From: RGIG3040 sp964410675
Lineage (GTDB): Bacteria; Bacillota; Clostridia; Lachnospirales; Lachnospiraceae
Assembly (NCBI GenBank): GCA_964410675.1
Contig: CAYPIB010000003.1
Coordinates: 20,055 to 84,054 of the forward strand
Length of the DNA: 64,000 bases
Direction of reading: 5' to 3'
Under the pieces are notes generated by a model. It did not search any database. It saw only the letters and a list, made by a program, of their open reading frames with translations, and had not been told where the DNA came from. A program made the translations under genes and the position numbers. Below are positions 53,726-61,100 of the stretch, piece by piece (positions within the stretch are counted from its first letter, which is position 1; every line of letters starts with the position of its first letter).

Positions 53726-54976
53726 CTAGTTTATTCGTGTAAAATACCAAAGCTGGCTGTCACCGCCATAGTAATCCCACTGCTGGATATTAGCTCCATT
53801 ATCATTCGAATATCCTGCAATTTCAAGTGCTTTACCACTATTGGCATTTATTATTTTATAAGCATTACCAACCTGCTCAATCTTCCACATCTGCTGCATA
53901 CCGCCTACATCATCCCACTGCTGGATATTGGCCCCATTTTCCTTTGATACATAAGATACATCCAGCAGCTTCCAGCTATATTTACTTCTAATTTTATAGT
54001 ATCCATTGCTTTGCCTTTCCAGTATCCAATGTTGATTTTCATTATTCAAATAGTTCCACAACTGAATGTTTGCTGCATTTTCCCTTGACCAATAGGAAAT
54101 ATCCAATGACTTACTATTTTGTTTTGAATTGATAAAATATGTTTTTCCGGAAATCAGTCCGTCTGCCGGCTGTCCGCTATTGCTGCCGTTGTCATTTCCT
54201 GATTGATTATTTTCATGGATCTTAGCAAGGCTAGTATAGGAAGCCCATTCATACTCTGCTGTTAACGGCACTCTTTTGTTAAAGACACCCAGCCATTCAT
54301 CAACACCTGTTCCCGGCCATACATTCATCATAATTTTTCCCGGTGTCGCAGGTATATTCACAGTTGCAGTATATACGGCCTTTCCATCCACACACCATGT
54401 GATACATTCTTTTTCCCATAGAAATCCATATGTATGAAAATCTTCGGAGGCATCAAACCCCAAATCATATATATATTCATGGTTTCCTACTCCGTTAGTG
54501 AAATAATTAAATTGAACTTTGGTAGTATCCTTTCCAAGAAATTCTATATCTATCTCATCCCATGAATTACCGTCTGTTGGTCCTGTATATGTGAAAAAAG
54601 AAGTTACCACTCCATCATTTTTAATCGGCTTCATTCTCACATCATACATTCCATATCCAAAGAATTCTTTTGACCTATATTCCCCTCCTGCATAGGGTGT
54701 ATTTCCATATGGATCATTAGTAATTGATAGCCTTAATTTTCCATCATAGAAATTCGCATTCTGCGCCCTCCATGTACAGTTACGAAACATATTTCCATTA
54801 CTCCACCCATCGGCTTTCTCCATTTTGATATCTTCGTGATAGTCTAACCCCAAACCATAATACTCTCCCCAATACGCAGCCTCGGAAGTAAATGATGATC
54901 CAATTAGTATGCATACTATGAAACCCGCTGTTACAAATTTTCTTAGTTTTCCCCTTAATTTAAAATATCCGCTCAT
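53726..54976 (-). CDS. Secreted GH16 lichenase with ricin-type (CBM13) domain
   Basis: A 416-residue secreted enzyme. A signal peptide (about 1-33) is followed by a GH16 beta-jelly roll (about 35-250). Its catalytic WDEIDIEFLGKDTTKVQFNYF (Glu nucleophile and acid/base about 140-144) and IPATPGKIMMNVWPGTGVDEWLG match Bacillus lichenases closely. These cleave beta-1,4 bonds beside beta-1,3 bonds in barley and lichenan glucans. An Asn/Ser/Gly linker (about 258-272) leads to a ricin-B trefoil (about 277-416) with three Q-x-W repeats (QHW, QMW, QLW) for glycan binding. AAGGAGGGG precedes the ATG. It forms an operon with GH94, so glucan cut outside is imported and phosphorolysed. Confidence 0.95.
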   Translation of the reverse strand: MSGYFKLRGKLRKFVTAGFIVCILIGSSFTSEAAYWGEYYGLGLDYHEDIKMEKADGWSNGNMFRNCTWRAQNANFYDGKLRLSITNDPYGNTPYAGGEYRSKEFFGYGMYDVRMKPIKNDGVVTSFFTYTGPTDGNSWDEIDIEFLGKDTTKVQFNYFTNGVGNHEYIYDLGFDASEDFHTYGFLWEKECITWCVDGKAVYTATVNIPATPGKIMMNVWPGTGVDEWLGVFNKRVPLTAEYEWASYTSLAKIHENNQSGNDNGSNSGQPADGLISGKTYFINSKQNSKSLDISYWSRENAANIQLWNYLNNENQHWILERQSNGYYKIRSKYSWKLLDVSYVSKENGANIQQWDDVGGMQQMWKIEQVGNAYKIINANSGKALEIAGYSNDNGANIQQWDYYGGDSQLWYFTRIN

Positions 54977-55105
54977 ACTGCCCCTCCTTGGTTTTTACCA
55001 TTTGTATATTGTACGATTGTGTCATATTACCCAATAATTGCTATTAACTCACCATAACTATTTATAGAACATAATGATATTAAAATCATGTCATTTTTTA
55101 CATAA

Positions 55106-55138
55106 AAATACCCTCAGAAAATTAATCTGAGGGTATTT
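55106..55138 (-). terminator. Intrinsic terminator after the second flavoprotein operon
   Basis: AAATACCCTCAGA and TCTGAGGGTATTT form a perfect 13-pair stem with a seven-base loop. TTTTTATG follows on the minus strand. It closes the operon that begins near 59.4 kb. Confidence 0.9.
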
Positions 55139-55182
55139 GAATTAATAAAACTGCTGCTTCTATATGCGGTGATAGGTATTTC

Positions 55183-55701
55183 TTATACCTTTTTTCCAAA
55201 CTCACGCAGCTCGCTTAGTATTTCATCCGATTTATTCTGCTTATCGAATGCGGTAAAGACACCCATATCCTGCAGCTTTAAGTAATCCAAAAAAGAATTT
55301 TGATACTCGTAGAGCGCGCCGCCATAGACATTGTCACTGCCGGAGGAAAGAATCAGGGCAGCCTTTTTAAGATTTTTCGGCTTATCCAGTGCATAGATGC
55401 GGTTAATGGCACATTGGAGCTGACCGGTAAAGCTGTGATAATAAACGGGGGAGGCCAGCACAATCATCTCCGCAGCTTCCAAAACCGGATAAACCTCCTG
55501 CATATCGTCCTGCTGAATGCATTTCCCATCCCCCTTCGTGTGGCAGTATTCGCAGGCGAGACAGCCTGCAATCTTTTTCTGACACACGGGAACAAGCGTA
55601 ATGTTATGCCCGTTTTCTTTTGCCCCCTCTATAAAAGCTTGCACCATAGCGGAGGTGTTTCCATTTGGGTGCGGACTTCCATTTAAGATTAAAATATTCA
55701 T
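55183..55701 (-). CDS. Iron-sulfur flavoprotein-type NAD(P)H/FMN reductase
   Basis: A 172-residue flavodoxin-fold protein. NGSPHPNGNTSAMVQAF is the FMN loop and ASPVYYHSFTGQLQCAINRIY the second flavin contact. GCLACEYCHTKGDGKC carries C-x2-C-x2-C-x7-C, again within the ISF range for a 4Fe-4S cluster. It is a paralogue of the protein at 44242. It is the last gene of the six-gene operon starting at 59337 and is followed by a strong terminator. Expected role: electron transfer in detoxification of oxidants or quinone-like compounds. AAGGAGAAG precedes the ATG. Confidence 0.9.
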   Translation of the reverse strand: MNILILNGSPHPNGNTSAMVQAFIEGAKENGHNITLVPVCQKKIAGCLACEYCHTKGDGKCIQQDDMQEVYPVLEAAEMIVLASPVYYHSFTGQLQCAINRIYALDKPKNLKKAALILSSGSDNVYGGALYEYQNSFLDYLKLQDMGVFTAFDKQNKSDEILSELREFGKKV

Positions 55702-55748
55702 TTCTTCTCCTTATCTGCTTTTTATTTTTATTGCGTATAGGTGTTTGT

Positions 55749-56927
55749 TCAGCACTGCTCCACAGTCCATTTCTCATACGCCAACATTCCCTTTTTTAAA
55801 CGTTCTAGCCCATCAAGCAGAACCGATCGGGAGCAGGCCGCATTCATACGAAGGAACTGCCCGCCGCCGGTTCCATACTGTCCGCCTTCCGAAAGATAAA
55901 GTCCTGTCTTTCTCCGAATAAAACGCGCAGCTTCTGATGCAGCACCAAGTGTTTTGTTGCAGTCCAGCCACAAGAGGTAGGTGGCCTCAGAAGACACGAC
56001 CTTCACACCCCGTATCTCATTTTTTACATACTCTGCCGCCAGCAGCTTATTTTCGTAAAGATAGTCTCTCAGTTCATCAAGCCATCCTGCGCCTTTTGTA
56101 TAGGCTGCGATTGCAGCATCTACGGCAAAGGCGTTCGGTTCCGCCACCTCATCGGTGTTCAGAGCCCGCCGAACTTTATGCCGCAGCGCATCGTTCGGGA
56201 CTACCACCGCCGCTGTTTGCAGTCCTGCCAGATTAAAAGTTTTCGTGGGAGCAATACAGGTGATACTGTTTTCACGGCATTCCTCAGAAACCGATGCAAA
56301 CGGGATATATTCCTTGCCGGGTGAAGTCAAATCACAATGGATTTCATCCGAGACCACCGTCACATGATATTTAGCTGCCAGCTTTCCAATCTGCATTAAA
56401 GTATTTTTATCCCAAATCCTTCCGACAGGATTATGTGGGTTACAAAGAATCATCATTGAAGTTTGAGGGTCTGAGAGCTTTTGCTCTAAGTCAAAAAAGT
56501 CAATTCTATATTCATTTCCGTCATATTTAAGAGGGTTTTTAAGTACCTGACCGCCATTGTTCAGGATGGAGTTAAAGAAAATGTTGTAAACCGGCGTCTG
56601 AACCAAAATCTTTTCAGCCGGTGTCGTAACCTTGCGCACAATACTGGAGATTGCCGGGACAACGCCTGTGCAAAAGATCAGCCAGTCTTTTTCTATGCAA
56701 AAACCATGCCGCTTTTGCCACCATTCCCTATATGCCTGATACCATGCATCCGGAACAACAGTATAGCCAAAAACCCCATGGGCAGCCCGTGCTGCAATTG
56801 CTTCCTTTATTTCCGGAGCAGTTTCAAAATCCATATCCGCTACCCACATGGGCAATTCATTTTCTGAAACCTCCCATTTTAGAGAGTTTGTGTTACTGCG
56901 ATTGATTGGCGTATCAAAGTCAACCAT
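55749..56927 (-). CDS. PatB/MalY-family PLP-dependent C-S lyase
   Basis: A 392-residue fold-type I aminotransferase-like enzyme of the MalY/PatB group, which cleaves the C-S bond of cystathionine or cysteine conjugates to give pyruvate, ammonia and a thiol. Markers: MWVADMDFETAPEI near the start, GVFGYTV, CNPHNPVGRIW (Asn), VVSDEIHCDLT (Asp to the pyridine ring) and PTKTFNLAGLQTA with the PLP lysine. It lies in the operon with flavoprotein and exporter genes, hinting at sulfur or cysteine-conjugate handling. MalY itself also represses maltose genes in E. coli; nothing here supports such a role. GGAGGATT precedes ATG 56927. Confidence 0.93.
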   Translation of the reverse strand: MVDFDTPINRSNTNSLKWEVSENELPMWVADMDFETAPEIKEAIAARAAHGVFGYTVVPDAWYQAYREWWQKRHGFCIEKDWLIFCTGVVPAISSIVRKVTTPAEKILVQTPVYNIFFNSILNNGGQVLKNPLKYDGNEYRIDFFDLEQKLSDPQTSMMILCNPHNPVGRIWDKNTLMQIGKLAAKYHVTVVSDEIHCDLTSPGKEYIPFASVSEECRENSITCIAPTKTFNLAGLQTAAVVVPNDALRHKVRRALNTDEVAEPNAFAVDAAIAAYTKGAGWLDELRDYLYENKLLAAEYVKNEIRGVKVVSSEATYLLWLDCNKTLGAASEAARFIRRKTGLYLSEGGQYGTGGGQFLRMNAACSRSVLLDGLERLKKGMLAYEKWTVEQC

Positions 56928-56959
56928 GTTAATCCTCCTTTTTTATAATATTGTCAAAC

Positions 56960-57487
56960 TTAGGGCGCAATGGAAAAAATTACTTCCACATCATTGCTGC
57001 CAAGAGCTTCCTTCCAGCCGATTAAGTCATCAATTTTTCCAAGCCTGGTATAGCTCCAGGAATTAGAGCCATAGAAAATGACAATTTGGTTTCCGCTGTA
57101 TAAAACAATGTCGCCGGCCTGCGCAGTTGTCTGACTGTTGCTGGTGGGGAGGCTGGATCCAAGAGCACCTACTTTTTCAAATCCAGAGTGATCGCTCATC
57201 TTTATAACGACGGGCGACTCTCGCATCATCTCGATAAAAGAGTTCACTGCAGCGTTTTTTTCAAGCGTTGCCAGAAAGGTACTGTCTCCAACTTGTACGT
57301 TCATTTTCACCATTGTGTTTTCCTCCCAAGGCCCATCGTCTGCCGGTTCCAATGGCAGCGCCTGTAAAGATTTCTGCAAGGAAGAAACCACTCTGCTTGA
57401 TAAAGCCTTATCGTCAGTCTTGCTACCGCAGGCTGATAATGAAAACAGGACTGCCAAAGTACAAATAGTCAAGAGCAATTTTTTCAT
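56960..57487 (-). CDS. Cyclophilin-like fold lipoprotein
   Basis: A 175-residue lipoprotein. The signal peptide ends in lipobox SLSACGSK (Cys about 20). The mature domain (about 62-170) matches the cyclophilin-like fold family of bacteria: LATLEKNAAVNSFIEMM, then VVIKMSDHSGFEKVGALGSSLPTS, TTAQAGDIVLYSGNQIVIFYGSNSWSYTRLGKI. These are not classical peptidyl-prolyl isomerases as far as I know; function is unknown. The gene lies 32 bp before the C-S lyase gene, fourth in the six-gene operon. A second, more diverged cyclophilin-like lipoprotein is encoded at 59581-60186. Confidence 0.85.
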   Translation of the reverse strand: MKKLLLTICTLAVLFSLSACGSKTDDKALSSRVVSSLQKSLQALPLEPADDGPWEENTMVKMNVQVGDSTFLATLEKNAAVNSFIEMMRESPVVIKMSDHSGFEKVGALGSSLPTSNSQTTAQAGDIVLYSGNQIVIFYGSNSWSYTRLGKIDDLIGWKEALGSNDVEVIFSIAP

Positions 57488-57513
57488 TATTTATACCCCG
57501 CTTTCTTCTTGAT

Positions 57514-58128
57514 TTATATAAAGGTATTTAGAGCAATACTTACGGCGAACAGAATGAAAAGAATGCCAAAAACTTGATTCATCGTTTTCAGACTGTGATT
57601 CTTTTCCGTTCTCCTCCTGATGCCGCAGGTTGCTGCCGAGAGAGCTGTCCACCAAATATATGTTCCGACAAATACACCGCACACTAAAGCAGCTCCTTCT
57701 ATCGGCTCTGTCATGCCGGAGATACCAAAATAAGAAAAGGCAAACAGAAAAGTAAGGATAGCAGCCGGATTGGTGATGCCAATCGCAAAGGATGATAAAA
57801 ACATCTTTAACCCGCCGGTGGCTTTTATCTTTGCCGCAATTGCTGCATCTTTTTTCAGTATCAGCCGGATCCCCATAAACAGAATGAGTCCGCTGCCGAA
57901 AAGGTTGATTATCGTCTGATACTGAAAAAGGAAATCGGAAATAAGCGTTAAGCCGAAGGCTCCGACTATGGCATAGAAACAATCAGCAGCCGATGAGCCA
58001 AGTCCCGTCAAAAGACCGGACCGAAAACCGAAATTCCATGTGCGCTGCACCGTCATAGTACCGACCGCCCCCACCGGAAGACCGAATAAAAGTCCAATTA
58101 GAACTCCTTTTAACAGATAATCAGTCAT
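57514..58128 (-). CDS. LysE-family amino-acid/metabolite exporter
   Basis: An integral membrane protein of about 204 residues with six helices of the LysE/RhtB family, which exports amino acids or their conjugates. Typical are the opening YLLKGVLIGLLFGLPVGAVGTMTVQRT, with GPVGxx-like segment LPVGAVG, and the NFGFRSGLLTGLGSSAADCFYAIVG stretch, plus FAIGITNPAAILTFLFAF later. The start is uncertain: ATG 58128 (MTDYLL) is the usual family start, with only a weak GGTGA nearby; the frame is open to 58191. It lies in the operon with the C-S lyase, so the export of a sulfur amino acid or a conjugate product is plausible. Confidence 0.88.
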   Translation of the reverse strand: MTDYLLKGVLIGLLFGLPVGAVGTMTVQRTWNFGFRSGLLTGLGSSAADCFYAIVGAFGLTLISDFLFQYQTIINLFGSGLILFMGIRLILKKDAAIAAKIKATGGLKMFLSSFAIGITNPAAILTFLFAFSYFGISGMTEPIEGAALVCGVFVGTYIWWTALSAATCGIRRRTEKNHSLKTMNQVFGILFILFAVSIALNTFI

Positions 58129-58194
58129 ATATTCACCGTCTTTCCATGCATAAAAGGGAAATAGCTGAAAACGCCATTCTCCTTGGCCCATATA

Positions 58195-59067
58195 CTATGC
58201 GCAATCAGCATTCTTCATTTCCCGCTTACAGATAATATTAGTTTTTTCCGGATCAATCTTGTCCGCTTCCATAATGAGTTCTCCGATAGAATCTGCCTGA
58301 ATCGTACCGCTTGTTGGATTCAGCACACTGTCAATTCCGCTGTCTATTTCTGCATTCACAGTTGAGTACTCAAAGGCAAGCGTTGTATTCAGAAGTTTGC
58401 AACTTTGCATGACGAGATTGTCAATGTAGCACATCCCCTGCAGGCTTTCGATGGTGCAGTTCACAAGCGTTAGGTTTTTTGCATTCCAGCCGAGATATTC
58501 GCCGGAGATAAAGGAATTATAAACAGTCACATGGTCACTGTTCCAAAAAGCATCCTTTGAAAGCAGACGGGAGTTATGGATTTCCACATTTTTCACACCG
58601 TCAAATGAATAGTTCCCGTAAAGTGTGAGATCCCGGATTATCATATTCTCACTATTCAAGGCAAAATAGTCGCCCTTTGCCGTCACATGTTCCATCGTAA
58701 CACCATCGCAGTTCCACAGTGTCTCCGCCGCGTTGGCAAAAGACACATTCCGCAGCGTGACATCATGACATCGCCGGAAATTCTTTGGCGCTTCAATCGC
58801 GCTGTCCTCTACAATAAGATGATCGCTGTACCAAACACCGGCTCTGCCCATCTCAAACCAGGTGCAGTTCTTAGCTGTAATATTCTTTGCATACCAAAGC
58901 GGATATTTCCACTTGAACATGCTGCCAATCAGTTCAATATTGTAGCTTTCTTTGAGCGGCGATTCACCGTCAGTAAAAATTGTATCGGTTATTCTTAGGT
59001 CATGGCCACCGAAAAGGGCACGTTCACCCGTTAAAAGCTGCCCCTGGTATTCTCTTGTCTTGTTCAT
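58195..59067 (-). CDS. DUF3737 parallel beta-helix protein
   Basis: A 290-residue protein matching DUF3737, a cytoplasmic right-handed beta-helix built of short strand repeats: SYNIELIGSMFKWKYPLWYAKNITAKNCTWF, RCHDVTLRNVSFANAAETLWNCDGVTMEHV, then NSDHVTVYNSFISGEYLGWNAKNLTLVNC. There is no signal peptide. The function is unknown; it is often next to LysR- or flavodoxin-type genes in Firmicutes. The gene is second in the operon, 12 bp after the small helical protein gene. TAGGAGGAA precedes ATG 59067. Confidence 0.88.
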   Translation of the reverse strand: MNKTREYQGQLLTGERALFGGHDLRITDTIFTDGESPLKESYNIELIGSMFKWKYPLWYAKNITAKNCTWFEMGRAGVWYSDHLIVEDSAIEAPKNFRRCHDVTLRNVSFANAAETLWNCDGVTMEHVTAKGDYFALNSENMIIRDLTLYGNYSFDGVKNVEIHNSRLLSKDAFWNSDHVTVYNSFISGEYLGWNAKNLTLVNCTIESLQGMCYIDNLVMQSCKLLNTTLAFEYSTVNAEIDSGIDSVLNPTSGTIQADSIGELIMEADKIDPEKTNIICKREMKNADCA

Positions 59068-59079
59068 TGTCAGTTCCTC

Positions 59080-59337
59080 CTAAAAAGTTTTGTTTATGTG
59101 TATCTGGCTTTCCTTCTCTTTTTTTAACATAAAGAGCAAATAGTCCAGGCAGTCAATTTGTCTTTGGTTTTGGTGCAGCTGATCCAGCAGGCTGCGCCGA
59201 TGTGCCTCCAGCAATTGAGTTCCGTCCATGTGCCTGCCGCATTCCAAATCTTTCATAAAGATTTGGATGGTGGCTTCATCACAGCCGGCATCTTTTAAAT
59301 TCTGAATGATGTCTTTCTCACATCTATATACTCTCAT
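59080..59337 (-). CDS. Small helical protein of unknown function, paralogue of 45382-45609
   Basis: An 85-residue helical protein: EKDIIQNLKDAGCDEATIQIFMKDLE near the start, then RRSLLDQLHQNQRQIDCLDYLLFMLKKEKES. It matches the 75-residue protein at 45382 in the DAGC segment and the CLDYL segment, and is common in gut Clostridia as a hypothetical. It has no DNA-binding or membrane part; two helices could pair as a small dimer. It leads a six-gene operon (DUF3737, LysE, cyclophilin-like, C-S lyase, flavoprotein) and carries the same operator-type promoter as its paralogue. AAGGAGCGG precedes ATG 59337. Confidence 0.78.
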   Translation of the reverse strand: MRVYRCEKDIIQNLKDAGCDEATIQIFMKDLECGRHMDGTQLLEAHRRSLLDQLHQNQRQIDCLDYLLFMLKKEKESQIHINKTF

Positions 59338-59382
59338 ATTCTATTACCGCTCCTTGGAGTTATCTTTAGTGCTTACAAGTAT

Positions 59383-59425
59383 ATTATAGTTGTCAGCCAG
59401 CTTAATATCAAATACCTATAGTAAA
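59383..59425 (-). promoter_or_regulatory. LysR-type operator overlapping the second flavoprotein operon promoter
   Basis: On the minus strand, TTGATA (59406-59411), a 17-bp spacer and perfect TATAAT (59383-59388). Overlapping the -35 is CAAATACCTA, flanked by TTAATA (59402-59407) and TAGTAA (59419-59424), an imperfect dyad with 11 bp between. The arrangement and spacing match 45634-45676, with 16 of 20 core bases the same. Confidence 0.7.
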
Positions 59426-59466
59426 TACGCATTTATGTCTATAAAGCATAAATGGGGCTGCTAGAT

Positions 59467-59563
59467 GTCGTTTAAACTTCTGGTTCAAATCGTCCACACC
59501 AGTAACTTCCGCACCATATTGCTCTGCCAGCTGCGCATAGGTGCGGAGATAGTGTTTGCCGTG
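59467..59563 (-). pseudogene. Possible gene remnant
   Basis: A frame reading HGKHYLRTYAQLAEQYGAEVTGVDD looks protein-like and higher in G+C than the flanking DNA, but has no start, no recognisable family and no room for a gene. It may be left over from a lost gene between the operon and the lipoprotein. Tentative. Confidence 0.25.
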
Positions 59564-59580
59564 CGTTTACTCTTATCGCT

Positions 59581-60186
59581 TTAATTTTCTGCACTGATAA
59601 GAACCATCTTATTGTTCCAGCCCGGAACCACCGGATTGTTCTCAACGGCACTTACAAATTCATCCGTAACATCAAAATAACCAACAAGTGTATATTCGCC
59701 GGACAGCTGTGCGTCTCCAAAAAATAAGACAATGCGGTTTGGCTCTGAGTAGTAAACAGACCCGGCCTGCTCAGCCGTCACGCTTTCAGGGTTTGAAGGA
59801 ATTTCATAGCGGCCGGGGATATCATAATACTGCATGATCTCCCAGTTCTCGTAATCATCATAATGATAAATTGGAAGTCTCCAATCGGCAGATCCTACAT
59901 GTCCGGCAATTGCCGCCGCAGTATCGTTGTCGTAGAGATGCAGCGTGAAAGGGCTGCCGCTGTCACCAAACCGCACATACAGTTCAGACGCGGTTGTGCC
60001 GGTTTGAGTAGAGGATTCCTCACTGCTGTATTCCAAGGAGGAACTAAGAGTGCCGCTGGGTACAGAAGCCGGGGAAGATGCGCTTTCACTTTCTCCTCCC
60101 TGCCCGCTGCAGCCGGAGAACAACATCGTAAATACAAAGGATAAAACAAGAAGAAGGGAGAGCCTTCTCAAAGCGTTCTTTTTCAT
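59581..60186 (-). CDS. Cyclophilin-like fold lipoprotein, diverged
   Basis: A 201-residue lipoprotein. The signal peptide ends in lipobox MLFSGCSGQ (Cys near 26), followed by a Ser/Glu-rich linker (about 30-70). The domain (about 71-201) has FTLHLYDNDTAAAIAGHV, SVYYSEPNRIVLFFGDAQLSGEYTLVGYFD, matching the cyclophilin-like family more loosely than the protein at 56960. I chose ATG 60186 after CAGGAAAGG, eleven codons below a longer frame. TAAGTATTTG, the core of the operators at 45.6 and 59.4 kb, lies 75-85 bp upstream (60261-60270), though without the inverted arms. Expression may thus be linked with the two flavoprotein operons. Confidence 0.75.
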   Translation of the reverse strand: MKKNALRRLSLLLVLSFVFTMLFSGCSGQGGESESASSPASVPSGTLSSSLEYSSEESSTQTGTTASELYVRFGDSGSPFTLHLYDNDTAAAIAGHVGSADWRLPIYHYDDYENWEIMQYYDIPGRYEIPSNPESVTAEQAGSVYYSEPNRIVLFFGDAQLSGEYTLVGYFDVTDEFVSAVENNPVVPGWNNKMVLISAEN

Positions 60187-60302
60187 AGTGAATTCCTTTC
60201 CTGTGCTTTTCTGGCACATGATAAAATTATTTTTCTTGGGTTTATAGTATAATCCTTTTGCAAATACTTAGAATAGATATGAATTCATAGCCTTAAGACA
60301 TA

Positions 60303-61073
60303 TTAAAGAAACGCACCGTTACACACCTGAAGAACCTGCCCTTTTACATGACGCCCCATCTTACTGGCAAGATACAGGCAGGCATATGCCTGATCGATCG
60401 GTTCGCACTCAGGTCCGGGAAAATAAACAAAATTTCCGCTGTGTTCCAGCATTTTTGCACCGCCCGGCTGTTCTCCCGCCCGGTTGGCAAGATGAGCCGG
60501 CGTCACAGTTGCGCCGGGTGCCACCGCATTGCAGCGAATATTGGTTTCAATCAGCCGCATAGCCACATTTTTTGTCAGTGTGTTGAGAGCACCCTTCGTA
60601 GCGGTGTAGCTTGCACCGCAAAATGGACGCGTGCCGTTTACAGAGGAAATATTGATGATGACACCATCGTTCTTTGGCAAAAAATATTTTAGCCCCTCAC
60701 GGATATACCGCATCGGCCCCCCGAGATTGATGTTCATAATATACTGCATCCATTCGTCAGTCGTTTCATCAATCATGGTCTGTTCGCCAATCCCGGCATT
60801 ATTGACAAGAATATCCACATCCCCAAAGGCCTTAATTGTCTCCTCAAAGACCCGCGCGGTATCCTCTGTGGAACCAGTATCGGCCACTATGCCGATGGCA
60901 CGATATCCCTTGCCTTTCAAATCGTTTACAACTAAATCCAGTTTATCCTGATGACGGGCTGTCAGCACGACCGCCGCTCCTTCCCGGGCAAAAACCTCTG
61001 CTATCGTGGTGCCCATGCCATAGCTGGCTCCGGTAATAATAGCAACCTTTCCTTCTAACATCTGTTGATCCAT
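60303..61073 (-). CDS. Short-chain dehydrogenase/reductase (SDR)
   Basis: A classical 256-residue SDR oxidoreductase. Nucleotide-binding TGASYGMG (about 15-22), NNAG, catalytic Ser in INISSVNG, Tyr and Lys in SYTATKGA (Y-x3-K). It uses NAD(P)H to reduce or oxidise a hydroxyl/keto group of an unknown small molecule. It lies 27 bp after the ABC permease gene in the same direction, probably in one transcript with the exporter. AGGAGGATA precedes ATG 61073. Confidence 0.93.
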   Translation of the reverse strand: MDQQMLEGKVAIITGASYGMGTTIAEVFAREGAAVVLTARHQDKLDLVVNDLKGKGYRAIGIVADTGSTEDTARVFEETIKAFGDVDILVNNAGIGEQTMIDETTDEWMQYIMNINLGGPMRYIREGLKYFLPKNDGVIINISSVNGTRPFCGASYTATKGALNTLTKNVAMRLIETNIRCNAVAPGATVTPAHLANRAGEQPGGAKMLEHSGNFVYFPGPECEPIDQAYACLYLASKMGRHVKGQVLQVCNGAFL

Positions 61074-61100
61074 ATGATTATCCTCCTAAAGTTTGTTTTT

